From: Ferdinandcohnia salidurans
GTDB taxonomy: Bacteria; Bacillota; Bacilli; Bacillales; Bacillaceae_L
Direction of reading: 5' to 3'
DNA length: 64,000 nucleotides
NCBI RefSeq assembly: GCF_042680725.1
Contig: NZ_JBHUEK010000025.1
Location: forward strand, 372,001 to 436,000
The notes under the pieces were generated by a model that worked only from the letters and a program-made list of their open reading frames with translations, ran no database searches and was not told where the DNA came from. Both the position numbers and the translations under genes were made by a program. This document shows positions 50,592-59,722 of this stretch, piece after piece (the stretch's first letter is position 1; every line of letters begins with the position of its first letter).

Positions 50592-51596
50592 TTATAGACT
50601 CTTAACCTTTTCCCAAACAGAATCGTCTGCATGAATGCCTTCTGTCTTACTTCTTTCACGAGCTGCTGCTTGACCTTCACCAGGATAACGTACTGTCGCA
50701 CCTTCTTGTATTGGTGTACTATTCTTTAGTTGGTCTACGGTGCCCTGGATAATCGATTCCATTTGTTCCTCTGTAATAAAGCGCTTTGGATCAAATGCCA
50801 TGAAGATTTGCGAACACCCTGTACAGCTTCCTTGATTAATTTCATCCATCATAGCGGTCGTGTTACCGTTCGCAAGAACAGATCCAAATAAATCTAGTAA
50901 AATCGCAAAGCTTGAGCCTTTCCAGTAACCCATAGGCATAATTCTTCCAGAGTCCTCAACCTTACCTGGGTCTGTTGTCACATTACCTTCAGAATCAAAT
51001 CCACCTGCAAATGGTAACTGTTTTTCAGCAAGGCGTGTTACTTGGATTTTACCCCAAGAAAATTGGCTTGCAGCCATATCTAGTAGAAATGGACCTTCTT
51101 CTCTAGGAATACCCATACAGATTGGATTGTTTCCGATGTTTTGATTCGCAGATCCCCATGCTGGCATACAAGATTCTGTATTCGTCCAGCTAATTCCCAT
51201 TAATCCTTCATTAATCATATCTAGAATATATGTACCACCGCGCATCCAGTGTGTTGTGTTACGTAAAGCCACAATTCCAACACCATTTTCTTTCGCTAAT
51301 TCAATCGCGCGCTGTGAAGCTTTTTTCGCATTGATAATACCGATACCACGATGTCCATCATATTGTTCAACAACACCGAAGCTGTTCAGTAATTCAAGCT
51401 CAGCATCAAGATTGACCCAACCTTTTTTAACGTAATTCAGAAAACGAGGAACACGGTTCAAGCCATGAGATTCAATTCCATCTCTACTGTTTTCCGTATG
51501 CACCTGTGAACAAAGCTCTGCTTGCTCTTCGCTAAGTCCATTTCGTAAAAATGCTTGTTTAACTTCATGCTTCATATCCTCAAAAGCAATATACAT
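50592..51596 (-). CDS. dlgD: 2,3-diketo-L-gulonate reductase-like protein (YiaK/DlgD, Ldh_2 family)
   Basis: 334 residues aligning with E. coli YiaK over its whole length: SHGLNRVPRFLNYV, the IGIINAKKASQRAIELA helix, VALRNTTHWMRGG with the catalytic His, and RIMPMGYWKGSSFAILLD. YiaK reduces 2,3-diketo-L-gulonate to 3-keto-L-gulonate with NADH. It is first in the operon, directly behind the operator at 51744-51759. Substrate assignment rests on family likeness. Confidence 0.88.
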   Translation of the reverse strand: MYIAFEDMKHEVKQAFLRNGLSEEQAELCSQVHTENSRDGIESHGLNRVPRFLNYVKKGWVNLDAELELLNSFGVVEQYDGHRGIGIINAKKASQRAIELAKENGVGIVALRNTTHWMRGGTYILDMINEGLMGISWTNTESCMPAWGSANQNIGNNPICMGIPREEGPFLLDMAASQFSWGKIQVTRLAEKQLPFAGGFDSEGNVTTDPGKVEDSGRIMPMGYWKGSSFAILLDLFGSVLANGNTTAMMDEINQGSCTGCSQIFMAFDPKRFITEEQMESIIQGTVDQLKNSTPIQEGATVRYPGEGQAAARERSKTEGIHADDSVWEKVKSL

Positions 51597-51743
51597 TTAT
51601 ATCCTCCTCTGTGTTTCCTGGCACCTAGAATCCGTTACGGACCCTTTTTTTGCAAGAAAATGGTCTTTTTTGTCAAGTAAGCCCTTTCATAGCAGTTAAA
51701 AAAATATAGTTTGCTTACTTAAGTGAATTTTGAAATACATGAG

Positions 51744-51759
51744 TACTTGTATACAAGTA
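51744..51759. promoter_or_regulatory. Operator of the yiaKLMNO-like operon
   Basis: Perfect 16-bp palindrome TACTTGTATACAAGTA, about 150 bases upstream of dlgD. It resembles the site at 42166-42179 in front of the other transcription unit flanking the GntR gene. A TTGACA-like box lies further downstream on the minus strand near 51674, without a good -10. Confidence 0.7.
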
Positions 51760-51856
51760 TGCTAACATAGCGATAGTAGAAATAGCAATCCCCTTTTTTA
51801 GAAAATTTTACATATTCGTTTTTTGCTAAAATTCACCTTAACAAAGTTTTAACCCA

Positions 51857-51895
51857 CAAAAAAACAACCCATCAAATGGATTGTCATTGGTTGTT
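51857..51895 (-). terminator. Terminator of the N-terminal SEC-C protein gene
   Basis: On the minus strand AACAACC pairs with GGTTGTT, with inner pairing ATCCATTTGAT, followed by TTTTTTTG. It starts two bases after the stop. Confidence 0.85.
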
Positions 51896-51896
51896 A

Positions 51897-52982
51897 TTAA
51901 TCGAACAAAAATTCATCATCTATATCAGGGCCATTGATAATTTCATCGTATTTCTCGAGTTCTTCCTGAAGGACTTTTTCGAGTTCTCTAAATTTTGTCG
52001 AGATGCTGCTTGGTGACACATCAAACTCTTCAGCAAGCTCTTCATGTGTAGAAAGACCCTCGTACGGATATATCATTTCGAGCATATAGACCAAAGCCGC
52101 CTCATAAATACCCGTTTTGATGATCCTTGGATTTTTGCGCTTGCAGTATTTATGCCATAGCGAAAGTCCAATTCCAACGATATCCTCGTCGTAATCGTAC
52201 TCTTTCATCCGAATCTGAAACATTTCTGCGACTTCTTGCTGTTTTGGCGTCTGCCACTGGTAATCATCCGCAGTTATTCTCGCCTTTCCGAACATAAAAG
52301 TCATGAATACATCGATAAATTCATTCGACATAAATTCAACCGGACTCGTCTCACCGCTTTGTTTATAGAGTTCGAGAATCATAGTACGCATATCGCCCGC
52401 AAATTCCGTTGGCAATTCCAGAAATGTCGGGAAAAAGATTGAGTTCGCTCCTGCAGGCAGTAACATTCCGAACACAAAATAGCCTACTTCCACATCTGTC
52501 TCCGTCTCATAAATGCGCACTTGATGCTCATCTTCCGTAAAAATATCCCGAACCGTCATATACGTTCTCCGCTCATCAACTTCAGTTACCGTATAAGCAG
52601 AAGGTCTTGCTGCCTTCCATCTCTGTAAAAGGTCGCGTGTCCGCGGGCGGCTAAATTTTGGACCGTACGTGTCGACATACTCTTCTAAAATCGTTTTCCC
52701 ATCAGCCGGAATCGAACTAATGATCCAAACGCGTGAAAAGAATGAAAATAACTCGTACACATCATCTGGTAGCTCATCAAAAATATCACCGTACTCATCC
52801 AAAACATCATCAAAAAACTCATCATACAAATGAATGGCGTACTGGAACATATCATGTTGGACATCGTTCAGTTCATTCTCAACGACTTGATCAATGGAAA
52901 CTACCGCAGACCGTCCACAGCATCTTTTATACTTTTTCCCACTTCCGCACGTACATTGGTTATTCCGTCCCGCTACCTTCAT
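51897..52982 (-). CDS. SEC-C motif protein with C-terminal helix-turn-helix-like segment
   Basis: 361 residues. The SEC-C zinc motif is at the N-terminus (CTCGSGKKYKRCCGRS), unlike the other SEC-C protein in the window, where it is C-terminal. The middle is acidic. The end has LAEEFDVSPSSISTKFRELE, which looks like an HTH, so a nucleic-acid role is possible. ATG 52982 is chosen with AAGGG 11 bases upstream; GTG 52994 is the alternative. No pathway context. Confidence 0.82.
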   Translation of the reverse strand: MKVAGRNNQCTCGSGKKYKRCCGRSAVVSIDQVVENELNDVQHDMFQYAIHLYDEFFDDVLDEYGDIFDELPDDVYELFSFFSRVWIISSIPADGKTILEEYVDTYGPKFSRPRTRDLLQRWKAARPSAYTVTEVDERRTYMTVRDIFTEDEHQVRIYETETDVEVGYFVFGMLLPAGANSIFFPTFLELPTEFAGDMRTMILELYKQSGETSPVEFMSNEFIDVFMTFMFGKARITADDYQWQTPKQQEVAEMFQIRMKEYDYDEDIVGIGLSLWHKYCKRKNPRIIKTGIYEAALVYMLEMIYPYEGLSTHEELAEEFDVSPSSISTKFRELEKVLQEELEKYDEIINGPDIDDEFLFD

Positions 52983-53060
52983 GAAATTATTCACCCTTCT
53001 CTGATATCCTATGACACTATCATATCACATTTTTTGGATAATTCAGTGGGCGATGTAGCC

Positions 53061-53120
53061 TATTGGCGATAAATTCATGCTATTGGTAATATTTTAATTA
53101 AATCGGCGATAAAACTGCAT
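53061..53120. repeat. 20-bp-period degenerate repeat, array 1a (three units)
   Basis: Three 20-base units starting at 53061, 53081 and 53101, each with a YGG(C/T) core at the same place (TTGGCGATAAA, TTGGTAATA, TCGGCGATAAA). They belong to the same type as the five units at 53195-53294. They lie upstream of the SEC-C protein gene. Confidence 0.6.
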
Positions 53121-53194
53121 TTTACCTTGCGATCAGCAGTTGTGAATGATGGTTTTTATTAAAATAAAGACAATCTAAAAACTGAAATGAAGGT

Positions 53195-53294
53195 TTACGG
53201 CTAATAATTAAAAATTACGGCCAATAAATGAAATTTTCGGCTGATAATCGAAAAATATGGCTGATAAAATGAGTTTATGGCCGATAGCACTTTC
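53195..53294. repeat. 20-bp-period degenerate repeat, array 1b (five units)
   Basis: Five consecutive 20-base units at 53195, 53215, 53235, 53255 and 53275, consensus TTAYGGCYRATAA plus seven variable bases. The GGC core recurs at exactly 20-base intervals. No open frame fits. Confidence 0.75.
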
Positions 53295-53326
53295 GCTTAA
53301 ATTTTTGTGAGGTAAACGAACCGTCG

Positions 53327-53483
53327 ATTTACTGTCACTAATCTCAAAATACTGCCACTATCCCAGAAATACTGTCACTGTTTGAAAATTACTGTCACTA
53401 GCCAGGATACGGATACTGCCACTAATCCAGATTTACTGCCGCTACTCTCAAAATACTGCCACTAGCCCAAATTCACTCCACTA
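53327..53483. repeat. 20-bp-period degenerate repeat, array 2 (eight units)
   Basis: The decamer ACTGYCACTA starts at 53331, 53351, 53371, 53391, 53415, 53435 and 53455, with a decayed copy at 53475. Spacing is 20 bases except one 24-base step. The intervening ten bases vary. It lies right next to array 1 but has an unrelated core. It ends at the terminator of the LysM/GH18 gene. Confidence 0.8.
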
Positions 53484-53518
53484 CCAAAAACCCGAATGCC
53501 CACGAAAGGCATTCGGGT
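53484..53518 (-). terminator. Terminator of the LysM/GH18 gene
   Basis: On the minus strand ACCCGAATGCC pairs with GGGCATTCGGGT around TTTCGT, followed by TTTTGG, nine bases after the stop. Confidence 0.88.
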
Positions 53519-53527
53519 CCTCATAAA

Positions 53528-56500
53528 CTAAACCTGTATCTTCAACGTTTGTCCGATACTGAGTATATCGCTTGTTAGATTGTTGGTTGTTTTAATGTTG
53601 GCAACGGTAGTGTTATATCGCTTGGCGATACTGTACAGGGTTTCGCCGGATGCCACTGTGTGAACGACAACATTTGTTGGCACTTTTAATACTTGCCCGA
53701 CGTAGATCATGTCCGATGTTAAGTTGTTAGCATTTTTAATGGCGGTCACGGTCGTGCCATTTTTAACAGCAATTCCTGACAGCGTATCGCCCGCTACTAC
53801 TGTATAATTCACCGTATACACGGGTGCAGTTGTGCCAGTTTCAGGTGCCGTCATAGCAGGTGGTGTGACTACACTTGCCTCGTCCGTCGGAATCCGTAAG
53901 ACTTGGCCCACAAAAAGCGAATCCGTCGTTAGGCCATTTGCTTCCCGCAATTCACTAACAGTCGTATCGTTTCGATTGGCGATTCCCCAGAGCGTATCGC
54001 CTGCCGATACGGTGTACGTTTTATAGTTTTGGGCTGGCCCCGTATATACTGGCGACACGACAGGAACCGTGTTTGGCAATGTCGTTGTGTAGCTGTTCCA
54101 GACATTTTTGTTTTCCTGGCCGAGACTCCAGTTGCCGACACCGCGAATGTTATATTTGCCGACAAGCTCAAGCTTCTTAGCTATCGACTCTTCATTTTCA
54201 AACCATATCGTATAGGTTCCCGGAGAAAGCTGAGAGCCATTTACATATGTCACGGGATCGTCCTCTTTAATCGTGACAATCGCTTTTGGTGTTTTGCTTA
54301 CTTCGTCAAACACAACGGTCCCATTATAGCGGTCAATCATCGTCTGAACGTGCGTGTTCGAAATTCCGAAGCCTCCATAGCTTTGACCCTCAATCCAATA
54401 GCGTCCGAAATGTGCGATTCCAAGGACAACTTTATCTGGCGCAACATCTTGCGCGAGTGCATACTGGATTGATTTCTCAACCCACGAATAGCTTGCGACC
54501 GAGCCAGGGTCGCCTCCCTGATAGCTCTCATCGTACGCCATAATCATGAGATAATCCGCATACTTCGCAAGACTTGTGTAGTCATACGACCCATGCCAGC
54601 CTGCTGCCCAGCCATTTGGATTCGCTGCCACCGCAACCGACACTTCCTTTGTCGGCGGTATTTTTTCACGCAGCAACCTTACAAATTCCGTATAGTTTGC
54701 GCGGTCAGCATCGGTCACATTTTCAATATCAACATTGACCCCATCCAAGTTGTAGCGCGCGATCGCATCGGCAATTTGCCCGGCCGCAAGCTCCTTGTTT
54801 GCAAGCATCGCACGACCGACATCACGGTTCCAATGATTACTTAAAAATGGAACCACACGAATTCCTTGTCGGTGCATGGTTTCGATAAAATTAGGGTCGA
54901 CCTGGTAAGTGAGCTTCAGCGTTCCATCTGTATTGATATCAAAATAGCTTGGCGACACAATGTTCACCGCATGCCCCGTCGAATTTACGGTATTCACATA
55001 TTGCTTCGTATTTCCAAAATACATGTACCCAAGATTGACAACTTCACTCGCCGTTATTGGCAGGCGCAATGTTTGGTTCGACTGAATCGTGTCACTCGTC
55101 AAATTGTTCAGCGACATCAGTGCATCGACTGTTGTATTATAACGCTTCGCCACGGCATACAAGGAATCACCCTGCGTGACTGTGTACGAGCTTAATGAAA
55201 CATTCGTCACCTCACTCGTATTTCCAGCGACATCGGTTTGAGTAACAGATGCCGATGCAACCTTGGAAGCATTGTCGACAAATACATCTGCGGAATAAAA
55301 TCCATTCTCGTCCGCATTCACAATTCGCGTTACAAGCACATTTTTATCGGCATCAAAGAGGGAAACTTCCACCTTTGCATTTGCTTCAGCGGTTCCAATG
55401 ACGGTATAAATGTACTGCAGGTTTTCGTAACGGAAGCCATTTTTCGTTGCGAGCGCATTTTCAACTACCGTATCCTTCACAATGGTTGTCGCTTCAGCGA
55501 TACTTCTATTTCCAGCACGGTCAGTTTGTCGCGCTTCAAAGGTCAGCGTCCCATCCTTCAGCCCTGACAGGTTAAAACTGGCGCCGAAAGCTCCGTTTAC
55601 AACCTGAACGGTCTGCCTCACCGTTGTCGTGCCATCACTCACAACCATCTCAACCGTTGCGCCTTCTTCAACGCTCGAGCCCGTAATTGTAAAATTGGAC
55701 TGGTTCCCGCTGTTGACATAGGTAGGCTGATTCGTCACCACACCAGCCGGTGCTGATGTATCTTTTTCAAGGGTAAAGGTTTGCGCTTCACCAACGTTAC
55801 CCGCGTTATCGGTCGCACGGAATGTAGCTGTGAGTTCGCCATCCCTGAGCGTACCCAAGGCAAAGATTTCCTCAAATCTGCCTTCGCCATCCGTTTCAAC
55901 CGTTTTCGTAATCGCAGTGACACCGTCAGAAATTTCCACGACCACTGTAGCATGTGGCTCTACTACACCTCGAATTGGATACGTTAGAACATTGTCCGAA
56001 AAAATCGGCAGTGGAGTTTCCATTTGAATCGCGTTTGGCCCCACCGTATCCTTGATCAATGTCTTCGTTACTGCAGGACTCACATTCCCTGCTTGGTCCA
56101 CCTGGGTCAATTCAAACGACAAATCCCCATCCAAAAATTTCGTTAGGTCAACTGGCACACGGTATTCCCCGTTTTCATTTGTGGTTGCAGTGACCGTTTT
56201 TTCCTGGCCATTTTCGTTAAAGATGCGAATTTGGAGGTCCGTATTTGCCTCAGCTTTTCCGAGCAACTCGTAGTTTGCCTGATTTTCTGTAGTGATGAAA
56301 TGATCGTTGTGAAAAATCGGCGCAGTTGGCGCTTGCGTATCTTTTTCAACTGTACTATTGCTGACATTACTTGTAATACCCGCCGCGCTTGTTTGAAACG
56401 CGGAAATCGTTAGGCTCGTGTCTAGCAAGGCGCTCACATCAACTGCGATATTGTACTCACCGTTTTCGTTCGCGGTTGTCGATGTGATAATATCAGGATT

Positions 56501-58876
56501 CACCCCATCAGACACCGTGATATCAACAGTTGCCCCCGGCTGTGCCACACCAAAAATGTGATAGCTCGCTTCATTTTTACTATTCATCATCTCCGTATTG
56601 CTGATCACTGGTGGCGCAAGAGTCGTTTCCTTGATTAAGGTGGCTTGCTCGACCTCACTACGATTTCCGTGTTCATCGATTGCACTTGTCGTGATAAAAA
56701 TTTCCCCGTCATTCAAGGCGCGAAGGTCAACATTTGTCCGAAACTCACCACTGTCATTCGCAACAGCCTCCACTGTCAGCTCAGGATTTACTCCGTCAGA
56801 TAAAACAATTTGTACTGTCGAGCCCGGGTCGGCCATCCCTACCAACGTATAGCTATTGGCATTTTGCGTCGTAATCGTTTGCCTTGTATCAAGAACAGGC
56901 CCACCGACGAATGTGTCCTTTGTTACCGTAACCTGCTGCTGTTTCGAACTATTTTGAGCTTCATCAGTGGCGGTTGCAGTAAACGTAATCGTTCCATCAT
57001 TTAGACCTGATAAATCGAGATTTGTCCGGAAATCACCATTCTCACCCGTGGTAATCCTCGCCTCCACGGCTGGGTTAACTCCATCTGTGGCGCGAATTGT
57101 AATGGTTGAATGTGGCTCCGCTGTTCCCGCGAATGTATAGCCGTTAACATTCTCACCAGTGATGTTCGCAAGCCCCTGAAAAACGGGCGCATCTATTGTG
57201 GTATCCTTTTTTACCGTAAGTTTTGTCATACCACTTTCATTACCAAATGAATCCACGGCTTTCGTGGTGATTGAAATTGGGCCATCGCGTAATTTACCAA
57301 GGTTGACTAATGCATTAAATTCTCCTTTTTCATTCGCCAGAACCTCCGTGGTAATCGGTGCATTTACACCATCAAAAAAGACGATCTTGACAAGTGATCC
57401 AGGCTCAGCCGTACCTCTTACAGGATAAGCGGTCATAGATTGGCTGTTGATGATTTGCGTATTAACCATCGTTGGCGCATCAATTTTTGTGTCTTTTTTA
57501 ATGGTTTGGATTGCTTCTGTGCTCCTATTTCCCGCTTCGTCCGTTGCTGTTGCTGTGATTGTTAGCGAGCCATCAAGTAAGCCCGACAGATCAATTCCTG
57601 TCTTAAACGCACCATTTGCATCCGCTTTGACTTGAATGGTCTTAGGCTCGTTAACTTCGTCCGTTATTCGGATTGTTACCAACGCATCTGCCTCAGTCGT
57701 ACCTGCCACGTTAAGATTCGACTGATTGGCTGTTGAAACCAATGGAAGCGGTGCGAGAGTTGGCACGATTGGCGCGATAGTGTCGGCAGGTGGTGGCGCG
57801 GGCTCTTCAGGCGGAGGCACCGGTACTACTGGCGCAGTCGCTCCTGGTATCGTCAACACCTGGCCGATTGATAAATTTGTTGAAGTTAAATTGTTTGCAG
57901 TCTGTATATCGCTTACCGATACGCCAAATCGTTGCGAAATCTTATATAAGGTATCGCCTGCCGAAACCGTATACGACGTAGTTGGAGCTGGACTTGTTGA
58001 CGCAGGTTCTGGTTCAGTCGGTGTAGACACGGGTTCAGTCGGTGCAGGAGCCGTTTCCACAGGTTGCACTTGGCCCGTCGTCCCAGGAACCTTCAACACC
58101 TGTCCAATGTTAAGCACATTTGTCGTCAAATTATTAAGGGACTTCAACTGATCAACGGTCGTTCCAAATTTTACAGAAATTCCATATAACGTATCGCCCG
58201 CTATGACTGTATAAGTCGATGTTTCCGGCGTAGGTGCCGGTGTTGGTACGTTTTCTGGTGTTGCTGTCTCTTCCACTGGCGGTGGTGTTGTCGTACTTGC
58301 AGCTTGGAGTTGCGGAATTCTCAGTTTTTGGCCAATCATCAGCATGTCTGATTTTAGTTGGTTTGTACTTCGAATTTGGTCCACTGACGTGTTATATCGC
58401 TTTGCAATGTTATACAGTGTATCGCCTGAACTTACGGTATATGTAAAGAACGGCAGCCTCAGTTGTTGGCCGACAACTAACATATTCGATGTAAGCCCAT
58501 TGACTTTTTTGATTGAATCGACCGATACATTGTAACGAGTCGCAATCGAGTACAGCGTATCACCTGCTTTTACTGTGTACATATCATAGACTGACTGCGT
58601 TTGACCACTAGTGGTTTGCGCCCCCACATTTGGTGCGGTTGCTCCTAAGTAAAAAGTGGTGATCAGCATCGAACCCGCTAACACCTTTGCCACCCTAACC
58701 GGCAGGTGCGGGAATTTTTCTTTTACAAGATGGCGAATTTGTGTGTTTAGGTCCTTTTTTTCCTGATGAAAATGGTTGCCAAACTCAGATGCAAACTCTG
58801 TCATATGAGACTCCACATAGACGACTAATGTATATTCATTATTATTTTTTTCAAGCTTATACCCTCGAATCTCCAA
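53528..58876 (-). CDS. Giant cell-wall protein: LysM x4, Ig-like x9, LysM, GH18, LysM x3
   Basis: About 1782 residues from TTG 58876 (GAGG eight bases upstream). A 60-residue basic/acidic leader and one membrane segment (about 66-85) precede four LysM modules (about 100, 146, 222 and 302), nine Ig-like repeats of about 95 residues each ending in a DT...AP-type boundary (365-1225), a fifth LysM, a GH18 domain like SleL/YaaH (about 1275-1595; catalytic DGVNVDIE near 1377-1384) and three C-terminal LysM. LysM modules bind peptidoglycan; GH18 would cleave its glycan strands. Spore-cortex SleL-type enzymes have about 430 residues, so this is a large vegetative or spore surface form. It is monocistronic. 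Confidence 0.92.
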   Translation of the reverse strand: MEIRGYKLEKNNNEYTLVVYVESHMTEFASEFGNHFHQEKKDLNTQIRHLVKEKFPHLPVRVAKVLAGSMLITTFYLGATAPNVGAQTTSGQTQSVYDMYTVKAGDTLYSIATRYNVSVDSIKKVNGLTSNMLVVGQQLRLPFFTYTVSSGDTLYNIAKRYNTSVDQIRSTNQLKSDMLMIGQKLRIPQLQAASTTTPPPVEETATPENVPTPAPTPETSTYTVIAGDTLYGISVKFGTTVDQLKSLNNLTTNVLNIGQVLKVPGTTGQVQPVETAPAPTEPVSTPTEPEPASTSPAPTTSYTVSAGDTLYKISQRFGVSVSDIQTANNLTSTNLSIGQVLTIPGATAPVVPVPPPEEPAPPPADTIAPIVPTLAPLPLVSTANQSNLNVAGTTEADALVTIRITDEVNEPKTIQVKADANGAFKTGIDLSGLLDGSLTITATATDEAGNRSTEAIQTIKKDTKIDAPTMVNTQIINSQSMTAYPVRGTAEPGSLVKIVFFDGVNAPITTEVLANEKGEFNALVNLGKLRDGPISITTKAVDSFGNESGMTKLTVKKDTTIDAPVFQGLANITGENVNGYTFAGTAEPHSTITIRATDGVNPAVEARITTGENGDFRTNLDLSGLNDGTITFTATATDEAQNSSKQQQVTVTKDTFVGGPVLDTRQTITTQNANSYTLVGMADPGSTVQIVLSDGVNPELTVEAVANDSGEFRTNVDLRALNDGEIFITTSAIDEHGNRSEVEQATLIKETTLAPPVISNTEMMNSKNEASYHIFGVAQPGATVDITVSDGVNPDIITSTTANENGEYNIAVDVSALLDTSLTISAFQTSAAGITSNVSNSTVEKDTQAPTAPIFHNDHFITTENQANYELLGKAEANTDLQIRIFNENGQEKTVTATTNENGEYRVPVDLTKFLDGDLSFELTQVDQAGNVSPAVTKTLIKDTVGPNAIQMETPLPIFSDNVLTYPIRGVVEPHATVVVEISDGVTAITKTVETDGEGRFEEIFALGTLRDGELTATFRATDNAGNVGEAQTFTLEKDTSAPAGVVTNQPTYVNSGNQSNFTITGSSVEEGATVEMVVSDGTTTVRQTVQVVNGAFGASFNLSGLKDGTLTFEARQTDRAGNRSIAEATTIVKDTVVENALATKNGFRYENLQYIYTVIGTAEANAKVEVSLFDADKNVLVTRIVNADENGFYSADVFVDNASKVASASVTQTDVAGNTSEVTNVSLSSYTVTQGDSLYAVAKRYNTTVDALMSLNNLTSDTIQSNQTLRLPITASEVVNLGYMYFGNTKQYVNTVNSTGHAVNIVSPSYFDINTDGTLKLTYQVDPNFIETMHRQGIRVVPFLSNHWNRDVGRAMLANKELAAGQIADAIARYNLDGVNVDIENVTDADRANYTEFVRLLREKIPPTKEVSVAVAANPNGWAAGWHGSYDYTSLAKYADYLMIMAYDESYQGGDPGSVASYSWVEKSIQYALAQDVAPDKVVLGIAHFGRYWIEGQSYGGFGISNTHVQTMIDRYNGTVVFDEVSKTPKAIVTIKEDDPVTYVNGSQLSPGTYTIWFENEESIAKKLELVGKYNIRGVGNWSLGQENKNVWNSYTTTLPNTVPVVSPVYTGPAQNYKTYTVSAGDTLWGIANRNDTTVSELREANGLTTDSLFVGQVLRIPTDEASVVTPPAMTAPETGTTAPVYTVNYTVVAGDTLSGIAVKNGTTVTAIKNANNLTSDMIYVGQVLKVPTNVVVHTVASGETLYSIAKRYNTTVANIKTTNNLTSDILSIGQTLKIQV

Positions 58877-58968
58877 ACGAAACACCTCATTATCGATCTT
58901 CTCGTCTTAGTTTCTCAACTTCCCTTTTATTCATTCCTTTTTTTAGACTTTAGACCAGTTTACCCCTA

Positions 58969-59000
58969 TAAAAAACACCCGACTCATCTAAGTCAGGTGT
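58969..59000 (-). terminator. Terminator after yvrJ
   Basis: On the minus strand ACACCTGACT pairs with AGTCGGGTGT around TAGATG, followed by TTTTTTA. Confidence 0.88.
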
Positions 59001-59007
59001 TCGTTCT

Positions 59008-59178
59008 TTACGATATATTTTTCTTCGTTTCATATGGAGGGTCGGCCTTCATGCTATGTGGCAGCATTTGAATCGAGTCTATGACACTATCTAGCTTTGA
59101 TTCGATTCGATGTAGCAGATAGAATGTCACGACGACTGGAAAGCCAACCTCTTGGATAAAAGGCAATAGTTCCCCCAC
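59008..59178 (-). CDS. yvrJ: YvrJ-family small membrane protein
   Basis: 56 residues from GTG 59178 (AGGAGG eight bases upstream). The sequence PFIQEVGFPVVVTFYLLHRI and ESKLDSVIDSI fits the YvrJ family: one membrane helix and a helical tail. It lies downstream of DUF2922 and DUF1659 genes, a common order in Bacilli. Function unknown; a role in competence or cell surface has been assumed from context only. Confidence 0.85.
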   Translation of the reverse strand: MGELLPFIQEVGFPVVVTFYLLHRIESKLDSVIDSIQMLPHSMKADPPYETKKNIS

Positions 59179-59202
59179 CTACATTTCCTCCTTTCTAAAA
59201 GT

Positions 59203-59232
59203 AGAGCCAACTCCCAAAAGAGAGCTGGCTCC
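59203..59232 (-). terminator. Attenuating hairpin between DUF2922 and yvrJ
   Basis: On the minus strand GGAGCCAGCTC pairs with GAGTTGGCTC, followed by TACTTTTAG. It would partly terminate before yvrJ. Confidence 0.7.
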
Positions 59233-59239
59233 ATTTTAA

Positions 59240-59455
59240 TTAAAGTTGAACTTCTTCAACATTACGTTCTACAATACGTGCGCCTTTTTTCGATACAATC
59301 GGTCCACCCGATGTTAGGAATGCATCTGTTGCTACGATTAAATCCATTGCTGCGGTAAGTGCTACCGCATCCACAGGTTCTACTGGATTTTCAATCGAAA
59401 CGGTTGCTGTTTTTCCAGCCATATTCGTAAACTGCATTTCTAGTGTTTTTGCCAT
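59240..59455 (-). CDS. DUF2922 family protein
   Basis: 71 residues; MAKTLEMQFTNMAGKTATVS and VDAVALTAAMDLIVATDAF match DUF2922. A soluble beta-alpha protein of unknown role, almost always paired with a DUF1659 gene, as here (36 bases upstream). Confidence 0.92.
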   Translation of the reverse strand: MAKTLEMQFTNMAGKTATVSIENPVEPVDAVALTAAMDLIVATDAFLTSGGPIVSKKGARIVERNVEEVQL

Positions 59456-59491
59456 TCGTTACTCCCCCTTTCCTAAAAATCCATCAAAAAA

Positions 59492-59722
59492 TTACTCAGC
59501 AATGCCTACTAACATAAAGCTATCATTACGCTCGATGTCAGATAGTTCTAATGTTTGAAGACCGATGATTGCAGTTGCAACTGAATGTAAATCATCCGCT
59601 GTTACAGAAGGGTTAATATTGTTGTAGTTTTTGTTTTTATAGATGAGCTTACCCTTACCGTCCACACCGTTTTCAAACACTAGACGTAACTGTGTATCTA
59701 GAATTTCCTGTTTTGCTGCCAT
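59492..59722 (-). CDS. DUF1659 family protein
   Basis: 76 residues from ATG 59722 (AAAGGAGGTG upstream). LDTQLRLVFENGVDGKGKLI and ADDLHSVATAIIGLQTLEL fit DUF1659. The frame stays open far upstream to 59896, but that part lacks a ribosome site. First gene of the DUF1659-DUF2922-yvrJ unit. Confidence 0.93.
   Translation of the reverse strand: MAAKQEILDTQLRLVFENGVDGKGKLIYKNKNYNNINPSVTADDLHSVATAIIGLQTLELSDIERNDSFMLVGIAE

Noticed and set aside
53061..53483. CRISPR array
   Set aside because: The period is 20 bases with a roughly 10-base degenerate core, far below CRISPR repeat and spacer sizes, and no cas genes are present.
54029..54472. Plus-strand frames within 53830-58950
   Set aside because: They are antisense to the LysM/GH18 gene, lack ribosome sites and mirror its repeats.
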